Positions 1 through 9,300 of a DNA stretch of 40,571 nt are shown here, one piece after another; position 1 is the stretch's first letter, and every line of letters starts with the position of its first letter. The DNA comes from a virus. Both the position numbers and the translations under genes were made by a program. The DNA is taken from positions 1-40,571 of the IMG/VR virus record IMGVR_UViG_3300012351_000002; one strand, 5' to 3'. The notes below the pieces were generated by a model. That model searched no databases and had not been told where the DNA came from. It was given only the letters and a program-made list of their open reading frames with translations.

Positions 1-123
1 CCGGCCTGTTCGGCTACACCAACGAGGAGACCTCAGCGGGCGTCCTGGCCGCGAGCATCGTCAGCTCCTCGGTGACCACGATGACGGCCAGCAAGCCCAT
101 CGGCGTGGGACATGTGCTGCGCG
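1..123. repeat. Direct terminal repeat, left copy
   Basis: These 123 bases are identical to 40449-40571 at the other end of the window. The reading frame of the connector gene continues cleanly across the join, so the repeat marks closure of a circular or circularly permuted genome of 40448 bp. An overlap of this size is most simply an assembly overlap. A true short terminal repeat cannot be excluded from sequence alone. Confidence 0.95.
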
Positions 124-650
124 ACGACTCCGAGCGCCTGATCGTCACCGAGAAATCGTTCATCGACTCCACTCAGACGGTCCTGACGCCGCTCACGGCG
201 AACCTGAACAATCAGGTCCTGGCCGTCACGGACGGTACGCAATTCCAGCTCCGCGAGTCTCTGCTGATCGACGCGGAACGCGTGCTCGTGACGGACATCG
301 CGGGCAACAACCTGATCATCAAGCGGGCTCAGCAGGGCACCACCCTCGCCGCGCACACGGCCAGTGCCATCCACTGGGGCAGGCTGCTGACGGTCACCCG
401 GGGCGCGCTGGGGACCACCGCCGCGGCGCACTCCAGTAGCGCCGCAGTAGTCCGATGGAAGCCCCCAGCGCTCGTGGAGCAACTGAACATCGCCTACGCC
501 CTGGACCGGGGATTGCAGGAGTCGTCCGGCTACTCGCGCACGGTGGGGTCCGGGGACAACGTGCGCAACGCCTCCGGGCGAGGTATTCGTGAGCTGGAGA
601 GCATGGTTCTCGCCGCGCACGGCCGGATGGCCCGGATGCGTGCCGTATGA
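1..650 (+). CDS. Head-tail connector protein, C-terminal part (gene cut by the window edge)
   Basis: This is the 3' part of a gene that starts at 40055; codons are in frame from base 3. Joined across the terminal repeat it encodes about 347 residues. The first part resembles phage head-tail adaptor proteins, which are helical, follow the capsid genes and dock under the portal. The C-terminal part has repeated beta-rich segments with the pattern ERVLVTDIAGNNLIIKRAQQ, typical of an added structural domain. The gene overlaps the next by the ATGA at 647-650. The connector role is inferred from gene order and general appearance; I see no diagnostic motif. Confidence 0.75.
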   Translation, partial: GLFGYTNEETSAGVLAASIVSSSVTTMTASKPIGVGHVLRDDSERLIVTEKSFIDSTQTVLTPLTANLNNQVLAVTDGTQFQLRESLLIDAERVLVTDIAGNNLIIKRAQQGTTLAAHTASAIHWGRLLTVTRGALGTTAAAHSSSAAVVRWKPPALVEQLNIAYALDRGLQESSGYSRTVGSGDNVRNASGRGIRELESMVLAAHGRMARMRAV

Positions 651-1033
651 ACAATGTGACGTTCACGTACCGCGGACCGGTGTTCGATGGTCGCGCCGAC
701 GCCATGATTGACCGGGCTGTGCGCGACTGGGAACATCATCTGGCCGAGGTGGGTGCCGACTACGTTCGCGCCGAGCTGGAGCGCGTGCTTCGCAAGGAGA
801 CCCCGTATTACCGGCTTCAGATCACCACCACCGAGTATCCAGGCCGCACGGTGATCAACGACGGCGGCGTGGTCTACGGTCCCTGGCTGGAGGGCACAGG
901 CTCGCGGAACAAGACCACCCGGTTCAAGGGATACGCGACGTTCCGCCGGATGGCCGAGAGGCTCAATGCCGAGGCGAAGCACATCCTTCAGCCGTACGCC
1001 GACATGCTGGTCGAGCGGATCAATCATGGCTGA
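647..1033 (+). CDS. HK97 gp10-like head-tail joining / tail completion protein
   Basis: 128 residues, starting at an ATGA overlap with the upstream gene. The stretch YGPWLEGTGSRN followed by TTRFKGYATFRR (about residues 78-103) is characteristic of the HK97 gp10-like neck family, which has a conserved glycine and aromatic pattern before a C-terminal helix. The protein would sit at the neck, between the connector and the tail terminator. Position between connector and tail terminator genes supports this. The family assignment is fairly firm; the exact neck position is inferred. Confidence 0.75.
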   Translation: MNNVTFTYRGPVFDGRADAMIDRAVRDWEHHLAEVGADYVRAELERVLRKETPYYRLQITTTEYPGRTVINDGGVVYGPWLEGTGSRNKTTRFKGYATFRRMAERLNAEAKHILQPYADMLVERINHG

Positions 1034-1199
1034 GCCGGAGACCATGGAGGAGCGGCGCCGGGACGCCGTCCAGCGGATGACGAACCTGTCCAGTCTCGAA
1101 TTCCCTCTGTACACGAAGCATGACTTCCTCGTGGTTCAGGTCTTCCTTCACGATCTTCATGCGCTGACCAGCGCGGCGGAGCCGAACTATGGCGCTTAA
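1026..1199 (+). CDS. Small hypothetical protein in the neck gene cluster
   Basis: 57 residues. The ATG at 1026 was chosen because it overlaps the upstream stop by 8 bp, as expected for translational coupling; a longer in-frame reading would run back into the gp10-like gene. The protein is acidic to neutral, with no membrane segment and no motif I recognise. It overlaps the next gene by 11 bp, so the four neck genes form one tightly coupled unit. Confidence 0.6.
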   Translation: MAEPETMEERRRDAVQRMTNLSSLEFPLYTKHDFLVVQVFLHDLHALTSAAEPNYGA

Positions 1200-1641
1200 C
1201 TCCTCCGTCCTGGTCAACGCGCTCGCCAGCCATGCCGCGGCCACTGGGCGATTTGATGTGGTTAACGGGCATGAACCGAAGAACGCGCCCGGTGGCAATC
1301 TTTCGTGCGCTATCTGGGTTCAGGACTACAAACCAGCCAGTTCCGGGCTCGCCTCCACATCGATGCGGCTCGTCTTCAACGTACGGCTCTACACGAGCAT
1401 GCTGCAAGAGCCCGTCGACATGATCGATCCCGACCTGCTTGACGCGACAGACCTCCTGCTAGCCGATTACATCGGCAACTTCACCATGGGTGGCCTGCTC
1501 CGCATGGTGGACGTGCGCGGTATTGACGGCAATCCGATTACCGCACAGGCAGGCTATCTGACGCAGGACGGCAAGGTGTATCGCGTCATGACCATCTTCA
1601 TTCCCCTCGTCATCAATGACGTGTATACGGAGTCCCCCTGA
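1189..1641 (+). CDS. Tail terminator-like protein
   Basis: 150 residues. The protein begins with a short helix containing LVNALASHAAATGRFDVV, then has alternating beta strands (MRLVFNVRLYT, RMVDVRGIDG) and ends in a strand. This pattern and length resemble tail terminator / minor tail proteins such as lambda gpU and HK97 gp10-neighbour families. It would cap the tail tube and join it to the head. It directly precedes the tail tube genes. Assignment is from position and general shape, not from catalytic residues. Confidence 0.6.
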   Translation: MALNSSVLVNALASHAAATGRFDVVNGHEPKNAPGGNLSCAIWVQDYKPASSGLASTSMRLVFNVRLYTSMLQEPVDMIDPDLLDATDLLLADYIGNFTMGGLLRMVDVRGIDGNPITAQAGYLTQDGKVYRVMTIFIPLVINDVYTESP

Positions 1642-1889
1642 TGGAGAATCTGAATCAGAAGCCGAGTGTCGGCCGAGTCGTTCATTACGTGGCTCGCGGG
1701 TCTGCCGACGGGAAGTTCCCGTCGGTGTGTCGCGCGGCCGACATCACCGAGATCCACGACGACGATATGGTCGGATTGATGGTCAAGAATCCGACCGGAC
1801 TGTTCTTCCGCTCGATCGCTGACGGCGGATGTCTGCATGATGAAGACGGCAAGTCCGGCGGAACCTGGCACTGGCCGGAGCGTGTCTGA
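1641..1889 (+). CDS. Conserved small actinophage protein (GGTWHWP type)
   Basis: 82 residues. It starts on the last base of the upstream stop and ends on the first base of the next start. The segments VHYVARGSADGKF, CRAADITEI, PTGLFFRS and GGTWHWPER look like a small conserved family found in the tail region of many actinobacterial phages and prophages. Its function is unknown. It appears to be soluble and mostly beta-structured. Its fixed place before a tube gene suggests a tail assembly or structural role, which is inference. Confidence 0.7.
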   Translation: MENLNQKPSVGRVVHYVARGSADGKFPSVCRAADITEIHDDDMVGLMVKNPTGLFFRSIADGGCLHDEDGKSGGTWHWPERV

Positions 1890-2617
1890 TGGCCAAAGAG
1901 TCCGGTCTCGGTGATGCTCTCTATCTGGACGAATACGACTTGACCGGGGATACCGGTGCAGTGTCCTCGATCAGTGCGCCGTTCGCGCCGTTGATCCTGA
2001 CGGGGATCGACAAGTACGCACCTGAGCGCAAAGCTGGACACGCCGATGGGAAGATCACGTGGCAGGCCTGGCACAACCCGGCCAACGCGCACGTGAAGCT
2101 CTCCGCCCTGCCGCGCACCGACGTTATCGGCAGCTACTTCCACGGTGGAGCAGTCGGCAATGTGGCAGCCTCGATGACCGCCTTGCAGGTGGCTTACAGC
2201 CCGAGCAGAGGTGCGGACGGTTCCCTGACGTTTGAAGTCGATTTGACCGCCGACGGCTTCGGGCTGGAATGGGGATTGCAGGGCACGGCGGGCAAACGAT
2301 CCGACACCATCGCCACCAACGGCGCTTCGATCAACAACGGTGCTGCTACGGCGTTCGGGCTCAACGCTTACCTGCATGTGTTTTCGTTTACCGGGACTTC
2401 GGTGACGATCACCATTCAGGACAGCGCGGACAACGCTTCGTTCGCTGCGCTGACCGGCGGAGCATTCAGCACGGTTACGGCCGCGGGCAAGGAGCGGATC
2501 GCCACCACCGCCACGCAGGCAGTCCGGCAGTACCTCCGGGTGATCACCGCAGGCACGTTCTCCCAGTGCACGTTCGCCGTGAACCTGGTCCGTAACAAAG
2601 CAGCGCTGGCCGCATGA
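1889..2617 (+). CDS. Tail tube-like protein 1 with C-terminal extension
   Basis: 242 residues. Residues about 1-130 look like a tail tube protein. They share with the protein at 3044-3454 the motif TGIDKYAPER (here) / TGIDKFAFER (there) and a later S.NRGADG / SPSRGADG segment, so the two are likely paralogues. Residues about 130-242 form an extra beta-rich, threonine/serine/alanine-rich domain (TSVTITIQDSADNASF) that could be exposed on the tail surface. The gene lies in the tail block ahead of the chaperone. Which of the two proteins makes the bulk of the tube cannot be told from sequence. Confidence 0.65.
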   Translation: MAKESGLGDALYLDEYDLTGDTGAVSSISAPFAPLILTGIDKYAPERKAGHADGKITWQAWHNPANAHVKLSALPRTDVIGSYFHGGAVGNVAASMTALQVAYSPSRGADGSLTFEVDLTADGFGLEWGLQGTAGKRSDTIATNGASINNGAATAFGLNAYLHVFSFTGTSVTITIQDSADNASFAALTGGAFSTVTAAGKERIATTATQAVRQYLRVITAGTFSQCTFAVNLVRNKAALAA

Positions 2618-3039
2618 TCACCCGGATGGATCCAGTCGGCCCGGTCACCGCATACCGGACGTACAAGGTGGGTGCGCCGCCGTCGCACTATCGCCCGGCC
2701 ACGTGCGCCGAGGTGGATTGCGACGACTGGCGCAACGGCTGGACCATGATCGTCGGCACTGCCGATCATGCTGTGCTGCACGCGGTCCGCTCCTCTGGCC
2801 GCCCATACAAAGAGACGATCGGCCCGTTCTCGGTGACGTTCGACTTCGAGCCAGGCGTGCCGTGCCGGACCCCGTCAGAGCATCGCATCCTGGAACGGCC
2901 AGAGCTGTATGTGGTGCGCGCCGGGGACTGGCGGGGTAATCCGACTGGCTTCCGGCGCCAGCATACCAAGCCAGAATTCTGGCTTGAGGAATTCGGCGAG
3001 CATCAGCAGAATCTCGCTGCAATGGTAGAGAGAGGATAG
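2614..3039 (+). CDS. Conserved actinophage tail-region protein of unknown function
   Basis: 141 residues, starting in an ATGA overlap with the tube-like gene. It contains the pattern CAEVDCDDWRNGW (about residues 30-42), then YVVRAGDWRGNP and EEFGEHQQNL near the end. This arrangement recurs in small proteins encoded between structural genes of Streptomyces phages. The two cysteines and the aromatic residues could bind metal or stabilise a small fold. No membrane segment or signal is present. Lying between two tube-like paralogues, it may help tail assembly, but that is inference. Confidence 0.6.
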   Translation: MITRMDPVGPVTAYRTYKVGAPPSHYRPATCAEVDCDDWRNGWTMIVGTADHAVLHAVRSSGRPYKETIGPFSVTFDFEPGVPCRTPSEHRILERPELYVVRAGDWRGNPTGFRRQHTKPEFWLEEFGEHQQNLAAMVERG

Positions 3040-3043
3040 GACA

Positions 3044-3454
3044 GTGGCCAAAGCAACCGGACTCGGATGGACCACGCTGAACATCGATGATGTCGGCGGT
3101 ACCCCGGTCGATCTGCGCAACGATTTCAACTCTGTCCAGTTCGCCACCCCGCTGGCGGTACAGGACGTGACGGGCATCGACAAGTTCGCCTTCGAGCGTC
3201 TCGCGCTCATGGTGGACATGTCGTTCACCGGCAACGGCGCGGCGATGAACGCAGCGGCCAGTAAGAGTCACGTCACGCTCGCCGATCCGACCAACCGGCG
3301 CACGCTGCGTACTACCACCATTGTGGTCAACGGCAAGACCCTTGCCGGGGAGATGCTGTTCACCGATTTCAGCTATAACCGCGGCGCCGATGGTGGCCTG
3401 CCCTTCACGGCGCCTGCCGTTCTGGCCGATGGAACCATTCCCGCCTGGACGTGA
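3044..3454 (+). CDS. Tail tube-like protein 2
   Basis: 136 residues with a GTG start at 3044, four bases after the upstream stop; the sequence AGAGAGGATAG ahead can act as a ribosome binding site. It begins MAKATGLGWTTLNIDD, closely like the start of the protein at 1889-2617 (MAKESGLGDALYLDE). It contains TGIDKFAFER and NRGADGGLPF in the same order. It is the shorter, single-domain member and resembles major tail tube proteins of small siphoviruses. It directly precedes the tail chaperone, the normal place for the major tail protein. Confidence 0.65.
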   Translation: MAKATGLGWTTLNIDDVGGTPVDLRNDFNSVQFATPLAVQDVTGIDKFAFERLALMVDMSFTGNGAAMNAAASKSHVTLADPTNRRTLRTTTIVVNGKTLAGEMLFTDFSYNRGADGGLPFTAPAVLADGTIPAWT

Positions 3455-3493
3455 CCGTCTAATAACCGAATAACGAGAAAGAGAGTCAAGGGG

Positions 3494-3907
3494 ATGGGAT
3501 TCAAGGCAAGGGTGTACAAGCTCACGTGGCCGGAAGGCCACGAGTTCCACGAGCTGGAGATCAGGCTATCAGGCATGACGGTCAAGGAATTGAAAAAGGT
3601 CTCGGCGATCGAGTCCTCGGAAGGCAAGACTTCCGAGGAGCGCGAAGAGGCGATCGACAGTTTGGTCGCCATCTTCGCCAAGCATCTGCTGTCTTGGACG
3701 TATGAGGACTACGAGGGTAACCCTGTTGGTACGACTGTCGAAGACGTGGCCAACGCTGATCTGCGGATTATTCTCCCTGCCGCCATGCGCTGGAGTACGG
3801 AGGTATCCCGTGTTCCCGACCCTTTGCCGTCCGGCTCACAGAATGGAGTGCAGCCCCCGGCGCCGTCCGTCCTGACGGATCTACCGTCACCGAGCCCGAT
3901 GAACTGA
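3494..3907 (+). CDS. Tail assembly chaperone, short (unshifted) form
   Basis: 137 residues. The ATG follows an AAGGGG ribosome binding site. The N-terminal part (WPEGHEFHELEIRLSGMTV, then a helical region rich in E and K) is typical of G-like chaperones that lie just before the tape measure. The last 27 residues or so are proline/serine-rich and look like the non-functional tail of the zero frame. A second product is expected by frameshifting. The protein binds the tape measure during tail assembly and is not kept in the virion. Confidence 0.8.
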   Translation: MGFKARVYKLTWPEGHEFHELEIRLSGMTVKELKKVSAIESSEGKTSEEREEAIDSLVAIFAKHLLSWTYEDYEGNPVGTTVEDVANADLRIILPAAMRWSTEVSRVPDPLPSGSQNGVQPPAPSVLTDLPSPSPMN

Positions 3908-4065
3908 TCTACGCACGTACGGTCATCGCTCTGGCGGACCGATGGAAGAAGCTGCCGGAAGAGATCGAGGCGATGGACGCGCACGGCCTGTATCTGCTGA
4001 ACGTGGTTGCGATGGGAACGCCAGTGAATAGCGAGGAAGGAGGATCGGAAGCTGATGAGTGGTAA
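3494..4065 (+). CDS. Tail assembly chaperone, -1 frameshifted G-T form
   Basis: At 3820-3826 the sequence C CCT TTG fits the X XXY YYZ slippery pattern in the frame of the short form. A -1 slip there would join 111 codons of the short form to an open frame running to the TAA at 4063-4065, giving about 190 residues. The downstream part (EWSAAPGAV, DELIYARTVIALADRWKKL, DAHGLYLLNVV) reads like real protein, with helix-forming sequence and good codon use. It ends 11 bases inside the tape measure gene. This arrangement matches the lambda G/GT system. Confidence 0.75.
3820..3826 (+). promoter_or_regulatory. Slippery heptamer C CCT TTG for -1 frameshift
   Basis: X XXY YYZ heptanucleotide in phase with the chaperone zero frame. 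Both tRNAs can re-pair well after slipping back (CCT to CCC, TTG to TTT). The -1 frame is open from 3760 to 4065, so the shift yields one continuous protein. It lies about 80 bases before the zero-frame stop. Confidence 0.65.
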
Positions 4066-6355
4066 TGAGATCGAAATCAAGGTCGATGTTGACAAAGTCA
4101 ACGCTGATCCTCTAGAGGCCGCATTCAAGCGAATTATCGATTCCGGCCAGAAGATGGGCTCTGGGGTCGGTCAGGGATCCGACCGGGCACGCGACGCTCT
4201 TGGTCGACTTGTCAAAACTAGCAACGACAGCGGCGATGCGGTACAAACCGCTACGGGATTCTTCGGCAACCTTCGCTCCAAGCTCATGGATCTTATGCCG
4301 TCAGCCGATGACGCCAAGAGTGCCCTCGCCAGTCTTGGTGGCGGAATGGCGTACCTGTCGTACGCTGTGATTCCCGCTGTAGCTGCGGGCCTGCTCGCGC
4401 TGGGACCCGCCCTCCTGGCCGTCGGAGGAATCGCCGGAGCAGCGACCACCGCGATTGCTGGCATGGGCGTGGCATTCGCCACCCTGGAGATCGGTCTCGG
4501 TGGCGTAGGGGATGCTTGGACCGCCTACACTCAGCAGGCCAAAACCGGTGGTGGAAGTTCAGCGGCGGCAGGTCAGGCCGCTGCTGCCGCCGCTGAAGCA
4601 GTCAAGAACGCTGAGTATTCGCTGACGCAAGCCAAGCTTGCCGCAACCCAAGCCTCCAAGGATTTGACCAAGGCGCGCGAAGACGAGCGCCTCCGGCTGA
4701 TCAATCTCTCCCTTTCGCTGCGTAGTCAGCGATTCGCCGAGGCGGATGCGGCCAAGAGTGTGCGCGAAGCTGAGGACAAGCTCAACGCGGCACGCGCGTA
4801 CGGCGTGGATAGCGCCATCAAGGATGCTCAGGATCAGCTCGATCGGGCAAAGCTTGCCTACGATGTCGAGCACGAGAAGATGAACGAGCTCAACGCCGAT
4901 CAGAAAAAGACCGCCAAGGATGGCGTAGAAGGCTCAGATCAGGTCACGGCAGCGAAGAAGCGGCAGTCGGACGCCAATCATCAAGTGGCGATGGCGGTCC
5001 AGTCCCTGGCCGATGCGCAGCGCGCGGCAGCGACTTCGGCAGGCGGTGCAGCAGGAGGTGTGAACGCCTTCAATGAGGCGATGAAGAAGCTCTCACCGAA
5101 TGCTCAGGCGTTCGTCCGGGAGATGATCTCGCTGTCGGAACGCTTCAAGGTCATCAAGATGCAGGTGCAGGACAAGCTGTTCGCCGGTCTTGACGTGACG
5201 CTGGAGAATCTCGCGCAGAAGTGGCTTCCGAAGCTCGGGCCGATGCTCGGCGGCATGGCCGACTCCCTGAACAAGGTAGCCAGGGGCATTGCCGGAGCGC
5301 TCGGCAATCCCGACTTCATGAAGGGCATGCAGACGGCTAGTAAGGCTTTTTCGGAATTCCTGACGTCCGATCTCAGCCCGGCCATCGATCATGTCATTCA
5401 TGCGTTCGGTGAGCTGGCGGGGGGGTCGACAGAACCGTTCAAGATCATCGGGGGTTGGATCAAGGACATCGCCGAGAAGTTCGATAAGTGGATCACTTCC
5501 GCATCCAAGTCCGGTCAGCTTAAGACCTTCATGCACGAGGCCGCCGACACGCTAAAGACCATTTGGGATATCGGTAAGAAAGCTTTGGGTATCGTCGGCC
5601 AGTTCATCGCCATTCTTTTTCCCGGTTCGAAGAAGAAGGGCGGCTCGACGCTCGACGCCATCGACGAAGCATTGGGAAACATCTCAAATTGGCTGAAAGA
5701 TCCAAAGAATCAGAAGCAGATAAAGGCCATTGAAGACGGCATCTTCCAATGGGCCGACGCCTTCGGTGAGGTGATCGGTATGGTCAATGATCTCAGGGGT
5801 TTGATCATTCCGGTCCTGAAACTCATTCAGGGCGTTATCTGGCTTCAACTCGTCCCGTTGAAGCTCCTAAAGGGTGTCTGGGATATGATCATCATATCCA
5901 TTAAATGGATTGGCAAGCACGGCCCCGGAATGTGGGACGGTATCAAGAACGCTTTCAGGTCGGCGATGAACTGGATCATCGACAGGTGGAATTCGCTTCA
6001 GTTCACCCTGCCCTCGATCAATATCTTCGGGAATGAGATTGGTGGTGGAACGATCGGCACGAGCCACATCAATCATATGGCTTCCGGTGGTGCCGGGGGC
6101 GGCATGGCGTGGGTTGGCGAGAATGGTCCTGAGCGTGTCCGGCTTCCCTACGGTTCCTCGGTGATGACCGCCGGAGATAGCGCACGCGCCCGCCAGACCG
6201 GCGGCCAGGGGGTCTCGGGCACGCTCCGGCTGTCGGTGGATGGATCCACCGAACGTGGCCTGATCCGTGAACTCCTCCGGCTCTTGCGCGTAGAGATCGC
6301 CACCTATCACAGCGGTAACGTGCAGCGTGCTCTTGGACAGGGGGCCGCGGCCTGA
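4055..6355 (+). CDS. Tape measure protein
   Basis: 766 residues, preceded by a strong AAGGAGG site. It sets tail length and would span the tube lumen. Residues about 98-150 are strongly hydrophobic (VIPAVAAGLLALGP and AGAATTAIAGMG). Residues about 170-310 are a charged alanine-rich coiled coil. A second hydrophobic stretch lies near 580-620. The C-terminus carries the MAWVGENGPERVRLPYGSSV pattern common at the end of actinophage tape measures. At this length the tail is short for a siphovirus. The start overlaps the frameshifted chaperone by 11 bases, which favours coupled translation. Confidence 0.92.
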   Translation: MSGNEIEIKVDVDKVNADPLEAAFKRIIDSGQKMGSGVGQGSDRARDALGRLVKTSNDSGDAVQTATGFFGNLRSKLMDLMPSADDAKSALASLGGGMAYLSYAVIPAVAAGLLALGPALLAVGGIAGAATTAIAGMGVAFATLEIGLGGVGDAWTAYTQQAKTGGGSSAAAGQAAAAAAEAVKNAEYSLTQAKLAATQASKDLTKAREDERLRLINLSLSLRSQRFAEADAAKSVREAEDKLNAARAYGVDSAIKDAQDQLDRAKLAYDVEHEKMNELNADQKKTAKDGVEGSDQVTAAKKRQSDANHQVAMAVQSLADAQRAAATSAGGAAGGVNAFNEAMKKLSPNAQAFVREMISLSERFKVIKMQVQDKLFAGLDVTLENLAQKWLPKLGPMLGGMADSLNKVARGIAGALGNPDFMKGMQTASKAFSEFLTSDLSPAIDHVIHAFGELAGGSTEPFKIIGGWIKDIAEKFDKWITSASKSGQLKTFMHEAADTLKTIWDIGKKALGIVGQFIAILFPGSKKKGGSTLDAIDEALGNISNWLKDPKNQKQIKAIEDGIFQWADAFGEVIGMVNDLRGLIIPVLKLIQGVIWLQLVPLKLLKGVWDMIIISIKWIGKHGPGMWDGIKNAFRSAMNWIIDRWNSLQFTLPSINIFGNEIGGGTIGTSHINHMASGGAGGGMAWVGENGPERVRLPYGSSVMTAGDSARARQTGGQGVSGTLRLSVDGSTERGLIRELLRLLRVEIATYHSGNVQRALGQGAAA

Positions 6356-9300
6356 TGGCCACCTCACACGCGCCCACAGACATCGATGCCGAGTTCTACA
6401 TCAATGGTGCATGGGTCAATACAATCAGCGGTAACGGATTCGCGCATCGCGTCCGGGGCACCGACGACAAGGCTGCCGTCACCATCACCCGGGGAACGGC
6501 TGACTACCAGGGCAGCGTCTCGGCGCAGACTGCGGCATTCTCGCTGAACAACCGGGACGGCCTGTTCACCGATGACAATCCACTGTCCCCACTGTTCGGG
6601 CTGTTCGGCCAGAACACCCGGGCGCGGCTCGGTGTGAAATCCGGCGGGACGTGGCAGGAATACCTCCGTATGCCGGACTACCGCAACACAGCCTCCCAGC
6701 AGTATGCGTACACCGCAGACAAGGCAACGCTCGACATCACCGGAGACATCGATATCCGGGTAGAATTCTCGCCCGCGTACACACGCGGCCGGGAGATGGT
6801 TCTCGCCAGTAAATGGAATACCAGCGGCAGTCAGCGTTCCTGGATGCTGCTCACTCAGCCGGACGGCGGCTTCAAGTTCTGGTCTTCCGCTGACGGTTCA
6901 GCCACGCTCGCCAAGACGACGACGGCGACGGTCATTGCCGAAGAGACCACGCGCGTGGCGGTCCGGTTGACGCTGGACGTCGACAACGGCGCAGCAGGAC
7001 GGGTATACACCTTCTATACGGCCAGCTCCATCTCTGGACCCTGGGTTTCTTTCTATACGGCCACTATCGCGGGCACGACGTCCATCTTCGCCAGCACGGC
7101 CAATCTAGAGATTGGTACCGCCGGAGGGGGTGGTACCGGCTTCACGACATCGGACACCTTCACCGGGAAGGTGCACGGGGCTGAGGTGTACAACGGCATC
7201 GCCGGGACACTCGTGGCCGATTTCAAGCCGAATGGCAAGACGGTGGAGGCCACCACCTGGGCAGACACGTGCGCCACACCCAACACGTGGCTGCTGAGCG
7301 GCTCTTATGCCCGGCTGGCGTCCGATCGGATCCGGGTGGCTGGAGAATTGCTCACCACGCCGTTGAACTGGGACAAGACCGGTGTCGACGTGCAGGTCCC
7401 GGTTGCCCTGGCGGGGATGCTCGCGCGGTACAGCGCGAACAAGAGCACGCTCGGCGGTTGCATCTACCGGTTTTACCGGAACAAGACTGAGGTGACCGAC
7501 TACTGGCCGTGCGAGGATGCGGCAGGATCAGCGCAAGCGGCCAGTGTAGTGACTGGCGGCGCGGCGGGCAAAGTATTCGATGTGACGTTTGGCTCGACGA
7601 CGGGCATGGACGGCACCACCGGAAGCCTCACCCTGAACACTGCATTGTCGAGTTTTGCGCGGTTTCAAGCAGGGCACAACCCGGGCTCTACGGGCAACAC
7701 GACGTCAATCTTCTATGTCCGGGTAAACGCCCTGCCCGCGGCGGAAACGGTGGTCAGCACGTCGTACGTGACCGGCGGGACGGTCCGGCAATGCCGATTC
7801 TTCATCGGCCCCACCACGTATCGGTTCGATCTGATCGACGCCGGGGGTGGTGTGATCTTCTCCGGCAACTCACTGTTCGGGGCCGGGGCATCTCCGCTGA
7901 ATCAGTGGATCGGCATGTCCATCAACTTCGCGCAGTCTGGCAGTAACTACATCGCCAACGCGGTATGGCATGCTGTCGGTGGCGATGTGTTCTTCAACGA
8001 CACTTTCGGTGGTTCGCCGTTCGCCGGTACGGCGGGTCAGTTCACCAGGAACAACTTCGTTGTGGGGGATGCCGCCCTGGCCGGTATGCAGATCGCTCAC
8101 GTGATTCTGACGCATGGCGCGAATCTGATCAATAGCAGCGTACTAGCCGACGCCAGCCGGGCGTTCACCGGGGAACTGTACGGTGTCAGGGCACAGCGGC
8201 TGTGTTCCGAGGAGAACGTCTATTTCCAGTGGCGTGGCGACCTGAACGACACGCAACCGGTCGGACCACAACCGGTCGGCACCCTGTACGACGTCCTTGT
8301 GGCAGGCCTCAAGGCTGCGGGCGGCATTCTCACGGACATCCGCGACATCCTTGGATTCGAGCTGATCACGCCGCGGTTCCTCGGCAACCGGCGCGGCCTG
8401 GTAATGGACTACTCCGCGTCTCATCTGGCTGATGTCCCTCTCCCTGTAACTGATACCCGCTATCTGGTCAACGACTTCACGGCCACCCGGGACGGTGGCT
8501 CCTCGGCCAGATATATAGCGGACGACGGGCGGCGCAAGAACGTCAACGATCCGCCCGCAGGGATCGGCAGGTGGGAGAAGTCCGATTCGTTCGGCGCGTA
8601 CGCCGACGATCAGATGCCGCTCATCGCCTCGCAACAGGTCTTTTTCGGCACGTGGGAAGAACGCCGCATCCCGAACCTGTCTATCCATCTGGGACGGTCT
8701 GAGATAGCGGGCTCGTCCGCCCTGCTGACGCGTGTCATATCCACCGACCTGGGCGATCCGGTGAATTTGACGGGACTATCCGCGTCGCCGCTGCCACCAA
8801 ACGACCTGCTGACTGTGATCTACGGATACACCGAGACGATTGCCGGTTTCCAGTGGGAGATCGTGGCGAACACCGTCCCCGCGGGGCCGTATCAGGTGCC
8901 GATCCTGGGGGACTACTCCGGAAGAATTCCCGTACTGGACGTGACAGATTCGACGCACACCACCCTGCACGGGGGGGTCACCTCTGGTGCTACTTCGTTC
9001 ACGGCTAAAACTCGCGTCGATACCGGGCCGGGAGCGGTCACGGCGTGGGTGGACACGACGAACTACCCGTCCGATATCGGCAGCGGTGTGACGATCGATG
9101 TCGATGTAGATGGGGAGCGGATTACGGTCTCGTCCATCACAGCACCAGCATCCAGCGGAGCATTGGTCAGTGGCGGATTCGAGTCCGGCGTGACGGGCTG
9201 GGCTGCGACGAGCGCCACGCTGACCCAGTCCAGCACGTTCGCGTTCGCAGGCACTTTCTCTGCGCTGATCACCGTGACGGGTTCTCCCGCGACGGCCCTG

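Noticed and set aside
3851-3859. Alternative slippery site G CCC CCG in the tail chaperone
   Set aside because: It does not fit X XXY YYZ because the first base differs. The C CCT TTG at 3820-3826 fits fully and lies upstream in the open overlap.
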